In this document: positions 43,643 to 51,957 of the stretch, piece after piece
How the letters are laid out: each line of letters begins with the position of its first letter
How positions within the stretch are numbered: position 1 is the stretch's first letter
Source of the DNA: Rubrobacter tropicus
GTDB lineage: Bacteria > Actinomycetota > Rubrobacteria > Rubrobacterales > Rubrobacteraceae
Direction of reading: 5' to 3'
DNA: 64,000 nt
Assembly: GCF_011492945.1 (NCBI RefSeq)
Contig: NZ_CP045119.1
Coordinates: forward strand, 1,364,001-1,428,000
Position numbers and translations under genes: made by a program
Notes under the pieces: model-generated
Told to the model about the DNA's origin: nothing
Database searches by the model: none
Seen by the model: the letters and a program-made list of their open reading frames with translations, nothing else

Positions 43643-43663
43643 GGAGAAGAGGGACCCCGCCGC

Positions 43664-43669
43664 TATAAT
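43664..43669 (+). promoter_or_regulatory. -10 box of the PLD-family gene
   Basis: TATAAT seven bases before ATG 43677, with no ribosome site between. Leaderless transcription is likely. Confidence 0.6.
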
Positions 43670-43676
43670 CCGTGCC

Positions 43677-44933
43677 ATGAACCTTTCCCTGGGACGGACG
43701 TTCTCTGACTTGCGAAGGCTGGCTTTCAGGCTCTTTCTCGCCCTGACGGCGGTGCAGGCGGCCGTCGTCGGCGTGCTGGTGGCCATGGCGCAACTGCGCA
43801 AGCGCCGCGCGGGCCCGCAGGGGGGCTTTCCCTGGGAGGACCAGCCGGAGGTCTCGCTGAAAGGGGGGGACAGGCTCAAGCTCTACCCTTACGGCGTCCA
43901 GCTCTACGACGCGATGCTCGAGGACATCCGAAACGCGAAGAAGAGCATCTACGTCGGCACCTTCATCTGGAAGGGGGACGAGGTCGGAAAGCGATTCGTG
44001 GAGGCGCTGGCCGAGAAGGCGCGGGAGGGGGTCCTGGTCTGCGTGATCTTCGACGGCCTCGCCAACGTCTTCGTCTCCCCCGAGTTCAAGGACTTCCCAA
44101 AGGAGATAAACACGCTCCACTTCCGGCCGCTCTGGGGGCCCGAGAACCTCGCCAACCCGCGCAACGTCTTCCGGTACCACAAGCACATCATGAGCGTGGA
44201 CGGGGAGATCGGCTTCGTCGGCGGCTACAACATCGGCTCGCTCTACGCGGAGAGCTGGCGCGACACGCACATCCGCATCGAGGGGCCCGACGCCCGCGAG
44301 ATCGAGAACGACCTCGTCGATTTCTGGAACGACCACCGTACCGCCGGCCTTCCGGAGCTCGGGCTTGCCGGGAAGCGCGCGTGGAACTCGGACACCATGT
44401 TCCACAGGAACGACCCGTTCATGAGGATGTTCCCCATACGGGCCATGTACATCGAGGCGATAGACCGCGCCAACAGCCACATCTACCTGACCCACGCCTA
44501 CTTCATCCCCGACAGGGCGATGCGCGCCGGCCTCATAGAGGCGGTCAAGAGGGGGGTGGACGTGCAGGTTCTCGTGCCCGAGCACTCCAACCACGTAACG
44601 GCCGACTGGCTCGCCAGACGCCACTTCAGGGAGCTTCTGGAGGCGGGGGTCAGGATCCACCTCTACAAGCACATGATGATCCACTCCAAGACAGCCACCA
44701 TAGACGGTGTCTGGTCGACGGTCGGCACGGCGAACATCGACCGCTACAGCCTGCTCGGCAACTACGAGACGAACCTCGAGGTCTACAGCGAAGACCTCGC
44801 CGACCAGATGGAGAGGATGTTCGAGCTCGACAAGACGAACGCGCGTGAGATCACGGCCGAAGAATGGGACCGCCGCCCCCTCCCCGCGAAGGTGGTCGAA
44901 CGCGTCCTCGCCTCTTTGAGCCCGCTGGTCTAG
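43677..44933 (+). CDS. Phospholipase D-family cardiolipin synthase-like protein with an altered first HKD motif
   Basis: 418 residues: one N-terminal helix (about 17-38), then two PLD domains. The second motif is canonical (HSKTATID: H336, K338, D343). The first reads HKHIMSVD followed by GEIGFVGGYN: His168 and Asp175 are present but the lysine position (170) is His. Flanking GGxN and the spacing are otherwise intact. The family makes cardiolipin or moves phosphatidyl groups at the membrane. The altered site could change the nucleophile partner or substrate. The gene begins with a leaderless-type -10 box and is abutted at its stop codon by a repeat. Confidence 0.85.
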   Translation: MNLSLGRTFSDLRRLAFRLFLALTAVQAAVVGVLVAMAQLRKRRAGPQGGFPWEDQPEVSLKGGDRLKLYPYGVQLYDAMLEDIRNAKKSIYVGTFIWKGDEVGKRFVEALAEKAREGVLVCVIFDGLANVFVSPEFKDFPKEINTLHFRPLWGPENLANPRNVFRYHKHIMSVDGEIGFVGGYNIGSLYAESWRDTHIRIEGPDAREIENDLVDFWNDHRTAGLPELGLAGKRAWNSDTMFHRNDPFMRMFPIRAMYIEAIDRANSHIYLTHAYFIPDRAMRAGLIEAVKRGVDVQVLVPEHSNHVTADWLARRHFRELLEAGVRIHLYKHMMIHSKTATIDGVWSTVGTANIDRYSLLGNYETNLEVYSEDLADQMERMFELDKTNAREITAEEWDRRPLPAKVVERVLASLSPLV

Positions 44934-45025
44934 AGGCTACAGGTCGCCCGCTTCGCGGGCTTTCAGGCTTCAGGGGTGGTCGGCGGTGTAAAGCCCCGAT
45001 CGCGCACCCCTGAAGCCTGTAGCCT
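44934..45025 (+). repeat. Post-stop inverted repeat, copy H, CTACAGGCTTCAGG type
   Basis: Starts on the base after the PLD-gene stop codon. The right arm (45005-45025) is the reverse complement of AGGCTACAGG plus CTTCAGGGGTG; the left arm carries the same two parts at 44934-44943 and 44965-44978, separated by a mini-hairpin module GCCCGC TTC GCGGGC-TTTCAG. That module is also in copy D (inverted near 41651-41668). A shorter copy of the arm is at 32453-32468. Confidence 0.72.
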
Positions 45026-45038
45026 AATACCCTCTTTG

Positions 45039-45044
45039 TATAAT
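45039..45044 (+). promoter_or_regulatory. -10 box of the recJ operon
   Basis: TATAAT, with a short leader of about 24 nt to GTG 45075. The preceding repeat ends 13 bases upstream. Confidence 0.6.
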
Positions 45045-45074
45045 GACGATGATCTGGGATCGGGTTTCTAGCTT

Positions 45075-46742
45075 GTGGAGGACTGGTTGGCGCGCTGGCG
45101 TTTTCTTGAGCCGGATAGTGGGGCGGTCGACGACCTCGCGCGGGCTGCCGAGGTGGACCGGCTCTGCGCCCGCGTGCTGGCGAACCGGGACGTAAACCCG
45201 GAGGACGCCGCGGCCTTTCTCGCGCCTTCGTTGAAGGCTATAGGTATGCCCGAGGAGGAGCCGTGGGGGGTCGGGGCCAGGCGGGTGGCCAAGGCCATAA
45301 AGGCCGGCGAGCGCATCGGGGTCTTCGGCGACTACGACACCGACGGCCTGACCTCCGCGGCCGTGCTTTACCTGGCGCTCTCGAACTACACGGACAACCT
45401 GACGGTCGCCCTGCCCACCCGCCAGACCGGATACAGCCTGAGGGAACCCTACGTTCGGGACCTCTTCGCCGAGGGGGTGGACCTGCTCGTCACGGCCGAC
45501 TGCGGCATCTCGAACCGCAGGGAGGTGGCGCTCGCGAACGAGCTCGGGATGGAGGTGATCGTGACGGACCACCACATCCCGCCCGAAGACCCGCCCGACT
45601 CGGCCGTCGCCGTGCTCGACCCGAAGCTCTGGGACCCGGACGATCCTCTCGCCGGTGTCGGCGTGGCCTGGAAGTTCGCCTGGGCCGTCGCCCGCGAGCT
45701 CGGGGACGCGGAGGGCAAGAAACGGCTCGGGCGCCTGCTCGACCTCGTCTCCGTGGGCACGGTGGTGGACATAGCGCCGCTCGTCGGGGACAACCGGGCG
45801 CTCGCCACGATGGGCCTCAAGCACATGAACCGGGGGCTGTCGGCTGGCATCGCGAGGCCCGGCATCCAGGCGCTCGTCAAGGCGGCGGGGGTGCGCGGGG
45901 AGCTAAACGAGGAGGACCTCGGGTGGAAGCTCGGGCCGCGGCTCAACTCCATCGGCAGGATCAAGAACCCCCGCCCCGCCCTCGACCTCCTGCTCACCGA
46001 AGATCCCAAAGAGGCGACCCGCATAGCCTGGGAGCTCAACCAGCTCAACTCCGAGCGCCAGCGCCGGACGCGGTACGCCGTCGAGCGGGCGATGGAGGAG
46101 GTCGACCCGGACCAGGACTTCAAGGTGGTCGTCACGGACGAGACGGGCGGGCTGGCCGGGCTGGTGGCCGGAAGGGTCGCGGGGGCGACGGGTCGGCCGG
46201 CGGCGATCCTGCACCGCAGGGCCGACGGTTCCTACGGCGGTTCGGCGCGCGCCGGGGACACGGACGTCGACCTCTACGGCGCCCTCTTCTCCGTCAGGCA
46301 CCTGATGGGGGAATGGGGCGGCCACCGCAAGGCCGCGGGCCTCTCGGTGAACCCCGGGCAGTTCGACGAGTTCGTCGCGGGCGTCAACGAAGCGGTGCGG
46401 GCGCAGCACGCGGAGGACCCCGAGGTCTTCGTCCCGGCGCTCGAGGTGGACGCGGAGATAGCACTGGCTAGCGTGCAGAACGGCCTGCTCGACTGGCACG
46501 AGAAGCTCGCGCCTTTCGGGAGCGGCAACCACAGGCCCGTCTTCGCGAGCGAGGGCTTGCGGATCGAGGGCTCAAGACAACTCTGGGAGGGCATGAACCT
46601 GGTGAGCCTCGCCGGAGGCGTCAAGGCCAGGATGGCGGGAGACCCCGACGACCTGCCGGACGGGCTTTTCGACGCCGCCTACACCGTCTCCCGCAGCCGG
46701 TACTCCGGGCAGGCCGAGCTAGAGATAGTGGACGTGAGGTAG
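45075..46742 (+). CDS. recJ: Single-stranded-DNA-specific exonuclease RecJ
   Basis: 555 residues, full length. DHH-family motifs: GVFGDYDTDGLTSAAVLYLA (motif I), LLVTADCGIS (motif II), VIVTDHHIPP (motif III) and the DHHA1 motif GGHRKAAGLSVNP. RecJ degrades 5' ends of single-stranded DNA during recombination and mismatch or base-excision repair. GTG 45075 is the start; no strong ribosome site is present. The TATAAT 5' to it probably drives recJ and the tightly packed following genes up to the next promoter at 49026. Confidence 0.94.
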   Translation: MEDWLARWRFLEPDSGAVDDLARAAEVDRLCARVLANRDVNPEDAAAFLAPSLKAIGMPEEEPWGVGARRVAKAIKAGERIGVFGDYDTDGLTSAAVLYLALSNYTDNLTVALPTRQTGYSLREPYVRDLFAEGVDLLVTADCGISNRREVALANELGMEVIVTDHHIPPEDPPDSAVAVLDPKLWDPDDPLAGVGVAWKFAWAVARELGDAEGKKRLGRLLDLVSVGTVVDIAPLVGDNRALATMGLKHMNRGLSAGIARPGIQALVKAAGVRGELNEEDLGWKLGPRLNSIGRIKNPRPALDLLLTEDPKEATRIAWELNQLNSERQRRTRYAVERAMEEVDPDQDFKVVVTDETGGLAGLVAGRVAGATGRPAAILHRRADGSYGGSARAGDTDVDLYGALFSVRHLMGEWGGHRKAAGLSVNPGQFDEFVAGVNEAVRAQHAEDPEVFVPALEVDAEIALASVQNGLLDWHEKLAPFGSGNHRPVFASEGLRIEGSRQLWEGMNLVSLAGGVKARMAGDPDDLPDGLFDAAYTVSRSRYSGQAELEIVDVR

Positions 46743-46745
46743 CCT

Positions 46746-47696
46746 TTGAACGCCGTCGGGGTGGACGTGGGCGGGACCAAGATCGCCGCCGGCGTCGTCT
46801 CCCCCGAGGGCGAGGTCCTCGCGGCGGTCCGCTACCCGACGCCGCGCTCTCCCGATAAGCTCGTCGAGACGATGGTCCGGGCCATAAACGAGGTCGGGAG
46901 CGGCAAAGACGTGGCAGGGGTCTGCCTCGCCGTTCCGGGCTTCGTTCTCGCGCAGAAAGACACGGTCGTCTTCTCCCCGAACCTGCCCGCCATCGAGGGC
47001 ATCCCGCTCAAGGAGCGGGTCGGGCCCGAGGTCGGGTTTCCGCTCACCATCGAGAACGACGCGAGCGCCGCTGCGTGGGGCGAGTTCCGGTTCGGGTCGG
47101 GGAGCGGGGTCGATGACCTCGTCTTTCTGACGCTTGGGACCGGGATTGGGGGAGGTGTGATCTCGCACCGCGCCCTCCTGCGCGGCGCCCAGGGCTCCGG
47201 CGGCGAGCTCGGCCACGTCACCGTCCACGCCACGGGCCCCCGCTGCGCCTGCGGCAACCGCGGTTGCCTGGAAGCCCTCGCCTCGGGCACCGCCATAGGC
47301 CGCCGCGCCAGGGAGGCGGCCGTCGAAAACCCGGGCTCGGCCCTGGGCCGCCTGGCCGCGCGGCGGGGGTTGCTCGGGGAGGACGTCACGGAGCTCGCGC
47401 GGGAGGGGGACGGGGTGGCGCTCTCCGTGCTCGAAGAGACGGGCAGGTGGCTCGGCATCGGCCTCGCGGGCTTCGTCAACGTCTTCAACCCGGAGGTCGT
47501 GGCGGTAGGCGGCGGCGCGATGGAGGCCGGGGACCTGATCCTGGCCTCCGCGCGGCGCGAGATCCGGCTCCGCGCCCGCCCCCCTTCCCGCGACCTGGTC
47601 GAGGTCAAAGAAGCCACCCTCGGCCCCGAATCCGGCGTACTCGGGGCCGCCGCCCTCGCCCGAAACACCGACGGCGCGTACGCGCTCGGCGGTTAG
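46746..47696 (+). CDS. ROK-family sugar kinase (glucokinase-like)
   Basis: 316 residues from TTG 46746. The ATP-binding loop VGVDVGGTKIAAGVV, sugar-binding region IENDASAAAWGEFRFG, TLGTGIGGGVI and the zinc motif CACGNRGCLEA are all diagnostic of ROK kinases. A glucokinase role (glucose to glucose 6-phosphate) is the common one in actinobacteria, but N-acetylmannosamine or fructose kinases share these motifs. It starts 3 nt after recJ and 3 nt before rsmI. Confidence 0.9.
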   Translation: MNAVGVDVGGTKIAAGVVSPEGEVLAAVRYPTPRSPDKLVETMVRAINEVGSGKDVAGVCLAVPGFVLAQKDTVVFSPNLPAIEGIPLKERVGPEVGFPLTIENDASAAAWGEFRFGSGSGVDDLVFLTLGTGIGGGVISHRALLRGAQGSGGELGHVTVHATGPRCACGNRGCLEALASGTAIGRRAREAAVENPGSALGRLAARRGLLGEDVTELAREGDGVALSVLEETGRWLGIGLAGFVNVFNPEVVAVGGGAMEAGDLILASARREIRLRARPPSRDLVEVKEATLGPESGVLGAAALARNTDGAYALGG

Positions 47697-47699
47697 CCC

Positions 47700-48500
47700 G
47701 TGCCCCTGGCCGTCGTCCCGACCCCCATAGGCAACCTCGAAGACATCACCCTTCGCGCCCTCCGCTACCTGCGCGAGGCCGACCTCGTAGCCTGCGAGGA
47801 CTCCCGCCGCACCGGGCGCCTGCTCGCCCACTACGAGATAAAGAAGACCCTCGTCTCCTACCACGAACACAACGAGGAACGCCTGGCGATGGACCTCGCC
47901 GAACGGGCAAAGACCGAGCGCGTGGCACTCGTCTCCGACGCGGGGACCCCGCTCGTCTCCGACCCCGGCTACCGGCTCGTCGCCGCCTGCATAGAGGCGG
48001 GCGTAAAGGTCGAAGTCCTGCCCGGCCCGTCCGCGCTCGTCACGGCGCTCGCCGTCTCCGGACTACCGTCGGACGCGTTCACGTTTCTCGGCTTTCTCCC
48101 GCGCAAGGGCAGGGAGAGGACGGAGATCCTGTCCCGAATCGCCGGGGAAGAGTCTACCTTCGTGGTCTACGAGTCCCCGCACCGGATCGGCAAGACGCTG
48201 GCGGAGCTTCCGCCGGGGGCCCGGGTGGCCGTCTGCAGGGAGCTCACCAAGCTGCACGAGGAGGTCTATCGTGGGACGGCGGTCGAGGCCGCGGAGCATT
48301 TCGAGGAGGGCGTCAAGGGGGAGATCGTGCTCGTAGTGAGGGGTGGCGCGGCAAACGTCGCGGGCAGCCTGGAAGACGCCGTGGGGAGGGCGCGGGAGTA
48401 CGTGGCCGGAGGCGAGAGCCCTTCGAGGGCCGCGGCGCGGGCGGCAAGGGAGGCCGGGTTCAAGAAGGGCGAGGTCTACGACCGGGTGGCGAAAGGTTAG
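47700..48500 (+). CDS. rsmI: 16S rRNA (cytidine(1402)-2'-O)-methyltransferase RsmI
   Basis: 266 residues from GTG 47700. VVPTPIGNLEDITLRALRYL, ACEDSRRTGRLLAHY, LVSDAGTPLVSDPGYRLV and GFLPRKGRER are the classical motifs of this SAM-dependent enzyme, which methylates C1402 in the decoding centre of 16S rRNA. The C-terminus has an extension rich in Ala/Arg (RAAARAAREAGFKKGEVYDRV). It follows the ROK kinase by 3 nt. Confidence 0.94.
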   Translation: MPLAVVPTPIGNLEDITLRALRYLREADLVACEDSRRTGRLLAHYEIKKTLVSYHEHNEERLAMDLAERAKTERVALVSDAGTPLVSDPGYRLVAACIEAGVKVEVLPGPSALVTALAVSGLPSDAFTFLGFLPRKGRERTEILSRIAGEESTFVVYESPHRIGKTLAELPPGARVAVCRELTKLHEEVYRGTAVEAAEHFEEGVKGEIVLVVRGGAANVAGSLEDAVGRAREYVAGGESPSRAAARAAREAGFKKGEVYDRVAKG

Positions 48501-48510
48501 CGGAACGGCG

Positions 48511-49002
48511 GTGGAGGTCCCGTACACCATCTGCTTTTGCCGGTGTGGGGACCTCGTCCTCATGCTGCTCAGGACCAGGCCGCCGAACATGGGGTTGTGG
48601 AACGGGCTCGGCGGCAAGATCTCTCCCGGCGAGACGCCGCTGCAAAGCATACGACGCGAGGTGTTCGAGGAGGCCGGGATCGATCTCCGGGAGACGGAAA
48701 GGGTGCGTTTCGGGGGCGCGGTTCGGTGGGCGGCCGGCGTGGACCCGACCGGTCCGAGCACGGGGATGCACGCGTTCGTCGCGGACCTGCGGCCCGGATC
48801 GGCCCGGGAAGGGGCGCGGGAGACCCCGGAGGGACTGCTGTCCTGGAAGACCCTGGACTGGGTGTGCGACCCCGAGAACGGGGCCGTCGTCAGCAACATA
48901 CCGCGTTTTCTACCGGATCTCATCCAAAGCGACAGGCCGATGGAGTACCGCTGCGAGTACGATGGGGAGAAGCTGGTGGGGCTTTCGGTCGGACCTCTGT
49001 AG
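48511..49002 (+). CDS. Nudix hydrolase (MutT-like)
   Basis: 163 residues from GTG 48511. The Nudix box is visible as G-KISPG-E-TPLQSIR-REVFEEAG (G-x5-E-x7-REVxEEAG). The N-terminal CFCRCGDLVLMLLRTRPP and LWNGLGGKI are typical of the 8-oxo-dGTP diphosphatase group; a nucleotide-pool cleaning role fits the neighbouring repair and RNA-processing genes. The exact substrate is not fixed by sequence. The ribosome site is weak and the gene follows rsmI by 10 nt. Confidence 0.85.
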   Translation: MEVPYTICFCRCGDLVLMLLRTRPPNMGLWNGLGGKISPGETPLQSIRREVFEEAGIDLRETERVRFGGAVRWAAGVDPTGPSTGMHAFVADLRPGSAREGARETPEGLLSWKTLDWVCDPENGAVVSNIPRFLPDLIQSDRPMEYRCEYDGEKLVGLSVGPL

Positions 49003-49025
49003 CATCGCCGGTCGGCGGTGCTCTG

Positions 49026-49031
49026 TATAAT
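49026..49031 (+). promoter_or_regulatory. -10 box before tatD
   Basis: TATAAT within CTCTGTATAATGCGG, about 42 bases before ATG 49073, which has GGGGGAGAGGGG as ribosome site. Confidence 0.5.
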
Positions 49032-49072
49032 GCGGCCCGCTGACGTCTGGCGGGGGAGAGGGGATGGGCTAA

Positions 49073-49831
49073 ATGCTGGTGGACTCGCACACGCACCTTC
49101 TGCGGCTCGAAATTTCGCCCGAGGACGCGGTCGGGGAGGCGGCGGAGGCCGGGGTCGGGATCGTGGTGAACATCGGGACCCAGATCGAGGACTCGCGGCG
49201 CGGGGCGGAGCTCGCGGTCCGGTTGCCCAACGTGTACTCGGCGGCCGGGATACACCCGCACAACGCGGGGACCCACACGTCCGCCGATCTGGAGGCGCTG
49301 GCGGAACTCGCGGAGTCGCCCGGGATCGTGTCGCTCGGCGAGGTCGGGTTGGACTACTATCGATCGGAGTGGTCGAAGGAGGTGCAGCGGGCCTTGTTCG
49401 AGGAGGCGATCTCGCTCGCCAACGACGCGCGGCTGCCGCTCGTCGTCCACTCCAGGCAGGCCTTCGCCGACACGATGGCCTGCCTCGGGAGCGCCCGCGT
49501 GCCCGTCGTCCTCCACTGCTTCGAGGGCGGCGACCGCGAGGTCCGCGAGGCGACCGAGCGCGACTACTACGTGGGCCTCGCCGGAAACATCACCTACAAG
49601 AACAACGAGACGGCCAGAGTGCTGCGTCTCATAAACCCGGACCGCCTACTCGTCGAGACGGACGCCCCCTACCTGAGCCCCCAACCCCTGCGCGGCACTA
49701 AGAACGCGCCGAAGAACGTGGTCCACACGGCCGCCTTCGTGGCGGAGCGGCTCGGGTACGAAGACGAGGAGTTCGCCGCCCTCACCACCCGCAACGCCCG
49801 TAACTTCTACGGCCTGCCGCCCGAAGTGTGA
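49073..49831 (+). CDS. TatD-family metal-dependent DNase
   Basis: 252 residues. The metal-binding signatures are visible: VDSHTHL at the N-terminus, AAGIHPHNAG, GEVGLDYYRS, LVVHSRQAF, VLHCFEGG and ETDAPYLSPQ. This TIM-barrel enzyme degrades DNA from 3' ends in repair or apoptosis-like clearance. It commonly neighbours rsmA in bacteria, as here (with a HIT gene between). GGGGGAGAGGGG lies upstream of the ATG. Confidence 0.92.
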   Translation: MLVDSHTHLLRLEISPEDAVGEAAEAGVGIVVNIGTQIEDSRRGAELAVRLPNVYSAAGIHPHNAGTHTSADLEALAELAESPGIVSLGEVGLDYYRSEWSKEVQRALFEEAISLANDARLPLVVHSRQAFADTMACLGSARVPVVLHCFEGGDREVREATERDYYVGLAGNITYKNNETARVLRLINPDRLLVETDAPYLSPQPLRGTKNAPKNVVHTAAFVAERLGYEDEEFAALTTRNARNFYGLPPEV

Positions 49832-49843
49832 GCGGAGCGCCGC

Positions 49844-50302
49844 GTGGGCAAGTGGACGGATTCCGAAGAGTGGGGGAAACTTCTCAGCGGCGATGGATGC
49901 CCGATCTGCCTGGAGGGCAAACCGCCGGGCGCTATCGCGGAGCTGGAGACCGGCTACCTCACCACCCAGCCGGAGCAGCCGCTCCACGGTTACTGCTGCC
50001 TGGTCCTCAGGCGGCACGCCGTCGAGCTACAAGATCTCGAAATCGCCGAGGCCGAGGGGTTTATGAGGGACATGCGCGCCGTGTCCGGCGCTCTCCAGGG
50101 CGTCACCGGGGCCGTCAAGATGAACGTGGAGATCCACGGCAACACCATTCCCCACTTGCACGCGCACTTCTTTCCCCGTTACGCTGGAGACCGCTTCGAA
50201 GGCGGGCCGATAGATCCGCAAGGGACGGAGCCGATCCGGCTCCGTCCCGACGAGTTCGAGGTGTTCGTCGCCGGTTTGCGGGCGGCGCTGGAAGAGGTGT
50301 GA
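49844..50302 (+). CDS. HIT-family protein
   Basis: 152 residues from GTG 49844. The histidine triad is HLHAHFFPRY (H-x-H-x-H) preceded by VKMNVEIHGNTIP. Near the N-terminus two cysteines (GCPICLEG) could bind zinc, as in many HIT proteins. The family hydrolyses or transfers nucleotide phosphoramidates and dinucleoside polyphosphates; the specific substrate is unknown. It sits between tatD and rsmA in the same orientation. Confidence 0.88.
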   Translation: MGKWTDSEEWGKLLSGDGCPICLEGKPPGAIAELETGYLTTQPEQPLHGYCCLVLRRHAVELQDLEIAEAEGFMRDMRAVSGALQGVTGAVKMNVEIHGNTIPHLHAHFFPRYAGDRFEGGPIDPQGTEPIRLRPDEFEVFVAGLRAALEEV

Positions 50303-50308
50303 GCGGGG

Positions 50309-51085
50309 GTGCCTGATTCCGGCAGGCCGAAGAAGAAGCTCGGCCAGCACTTCCTGAAGGACCCCAACACGGCCAGGATAGTCGCCTCCGGCGTCGGGGC
50401 CGAGGACGTTGTGCTGGAGATCGGGCCGGGCCGCGGCTTTTTGACGGGCTTTCTGGCCGAGAGGGCGAAGCTTGTCCACGCCGTCGAGCTGGACCCCGAC
50501 GTGCTGCCCGCCCTGCGCAGGGCCGTGGGCGCGGCTGGCAACGTCCGAATTCACGAGGGCGACGCCCTGCGCTTCGACTATTCGAGTCTCGACCCCGCGC
50601 CGAACAGGATGGTCGCCAACCTCCCCTACAACGTCGCCTCGCCGCTCGTGCTGATGTTGTTAGAACGGGTAACGAACCTTCGGACCTTGCGGTTCATGGT
50701 GCAGTTGGAGGTGGCCCGCAGGATGGCCGCGACGCGGGGGACCAAGGATTACGGCTCTTACGCGGTCCTGGTTGGGCTTTTGGCCGGGGTCAAGATCCTG
50801 CACAAAGTCCCGCCCACGGTCTTCGACCCGCCTCCCCGCGTACACTCGGCGGTCGTGGAGATGGAGCGCAGGGAGCCGCCGAAGGACTACGACCGGGTGA
50901 AGGGCCTCGTGCTCGGCGCTTTCAAGAGCCGCCGCAAGCGGCTCGTCAACAACCTGCCGGAACCGGCTCGGGCGGGGGCCCCGCGGGCCCTCGTCTCACT
51001 CGGTCACGGGCCGGACGCCAGGGCCGAGGAGCTGTCGTCCGAGGACTTCGTCGGGCTCTACCGCGCGCTCTCGTGGGCGCTGTGA
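50309..51085 (+). CDS. rsmA: 16S rRNA dimethyladenosine transferase RsmA (KsgA)
   Basis: 258 residues from GTG 50309. KKKLGQHFLKDPNTARIV is the family N-terminus; motif I is VVLEIGPGRGFLTGFLAE, and motif IV is NLPYN. The C-terminal domain has VFDPPPRVHSAVV. The enzyme dimethylates A1518 and A1519 in the 3' minor domain of 16S rRNA, a late step in 30S maturation. It overlaps ispE by four bases (GTGA) and the two are translationally coupled. Confidence 0.95.
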   Translation: MPDSGRPKKKLGQHFLKDPNTARIVASGVGAEDVVLEIGPGRGFLTGFLAERAKLVHAVELDPDVLPALRRAVGAAGNVRIHEGDALRFDYSSLDPAPNRMVANLPYNVASPLVLMLLERVTNLRTLRFMVQLEVARRMAATRGTKDYGSYAVLVGLLAGVKILHKVPPTVFDPPPRVHSAVVEMERREPPKDYDRVKGLVLGAFKSRRKRLVNNLPEPARAGAPRALVSLGHGPDARAEELSSEDFVGLYRALSWAL

Positions 51086-51957
51086 GGCGGAAGATCAGGC
51101 TAAAGGCTTTTGCGAAAGTGAACTACGCCCTGGACGTGGTCGGGGTGCGACCTGACGGGTACCACGAGCTGAGGACGGTGTTGCAGAGCGTCTCGCTCGC
51201 CGACGGGGTGACGGTGGAGCGCATCGGGAGCGGGTTCGAGTTGCTGGTCGAGCCGGAGAACCTCGGGATAGGGACGTTGGAGCAGAACACGGCGTACCGG
51301 GCGCGGAGCCTGCTCGGCGAGCTCTGTGACACGGAGCTTCCGGCCAGGGTGACGCTCACAAAAAACGTCCCGGCAGGCGCCGGCCTCGGCGGGGGGTCTT
51401 CTGACGCGGCCGCGGTCCTGCTCGGCCTGGACGAGCTCTTCGGCCTCGGCCTGTCGGCCGAAGAGCTCGGGATCGTCGGTGCGAAGATCGGGGCAGACGT
51501 GCCGTTCTGCCTCGCCGGCGGGACCGCGCTCGCGGAGGGAGTCGGAGAGGCTCTGACCAACGTTCCCGCGCCGCCGGATCACCGGCTCCTAATCGCCAAA
51601 CCGTCCCGCGGGGCCGACACCGGGAAGGTCTACCGGGCTTACGACGCGGCTCCCGTTCCGAGCGTGGACTCCGCGGACCGCGTCCTTGCCGCCCTACGCT
51701 CGGGCGACCTGGCCGCGCTCGCCGGGGCGCTCGGCAACGACCTCGCCTATTTCACCAAGGAAGAGCTGCCTGAGGTCGCGGAGCTTGAGGAAAAACTCCT
51801 GCAAGCGGGCGCACTCGGGGCCTCCATGACCGGCAGCGGGAGCGCCGTTTACGGGCTGTTCCGCGACGAGGAGGCCGCCGAGCGGGCGAGAGGAAAGATC
51901 GAAGCCTCGTTCACGGGCGTTTGCGCGCCTGTCTCCCGTGGGGTCGAGGAGATCTAG
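51082..51957 (+). CDS. ispE: 4-diphosphocytidyl-2-C-methyl-D-erythritol kinase
   Basis: 291 residues from GTG 51082 (a start at GTG 51073 is also possible). The GHMP kinase motifs are KAFAKVNYALDVVGVRPDGY, PAGAGLGGGSSDAAAVLLGL (ATP-binding) and MTGSGSAVYGLF. IspE phosphorylates CDP-ME in the non-mevalonate isoprenoid pathway in the cytoplasm. The rsmA-ispE pairing is widely conserved. Confidence 0.95.
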   Translation: MRRKIRLKAFAKVNYALDVVGVRPDGYHELRTVLQSVSLADGVTVERIGSGFELLVEPENLGIGTLEQNTAYRARSLLGELCDTELPARVTLTKNVPAGAGLGGGSSDAAAVLLGLDELFGLGLSAEELGIVGAKIGADVPFCLAGGTALAEGVGEALTNVPAPPDHRLLIAKPSRGADTGKVYRAYDAAPVPSVDSADRVLAALRSGDLAALAGALGNDLAYFTKEELPEVAELEEKLLQAGALGASMTGSGSAVYGLFRDEEAAERARGKIEASFTGVCAPVSRGVEEI

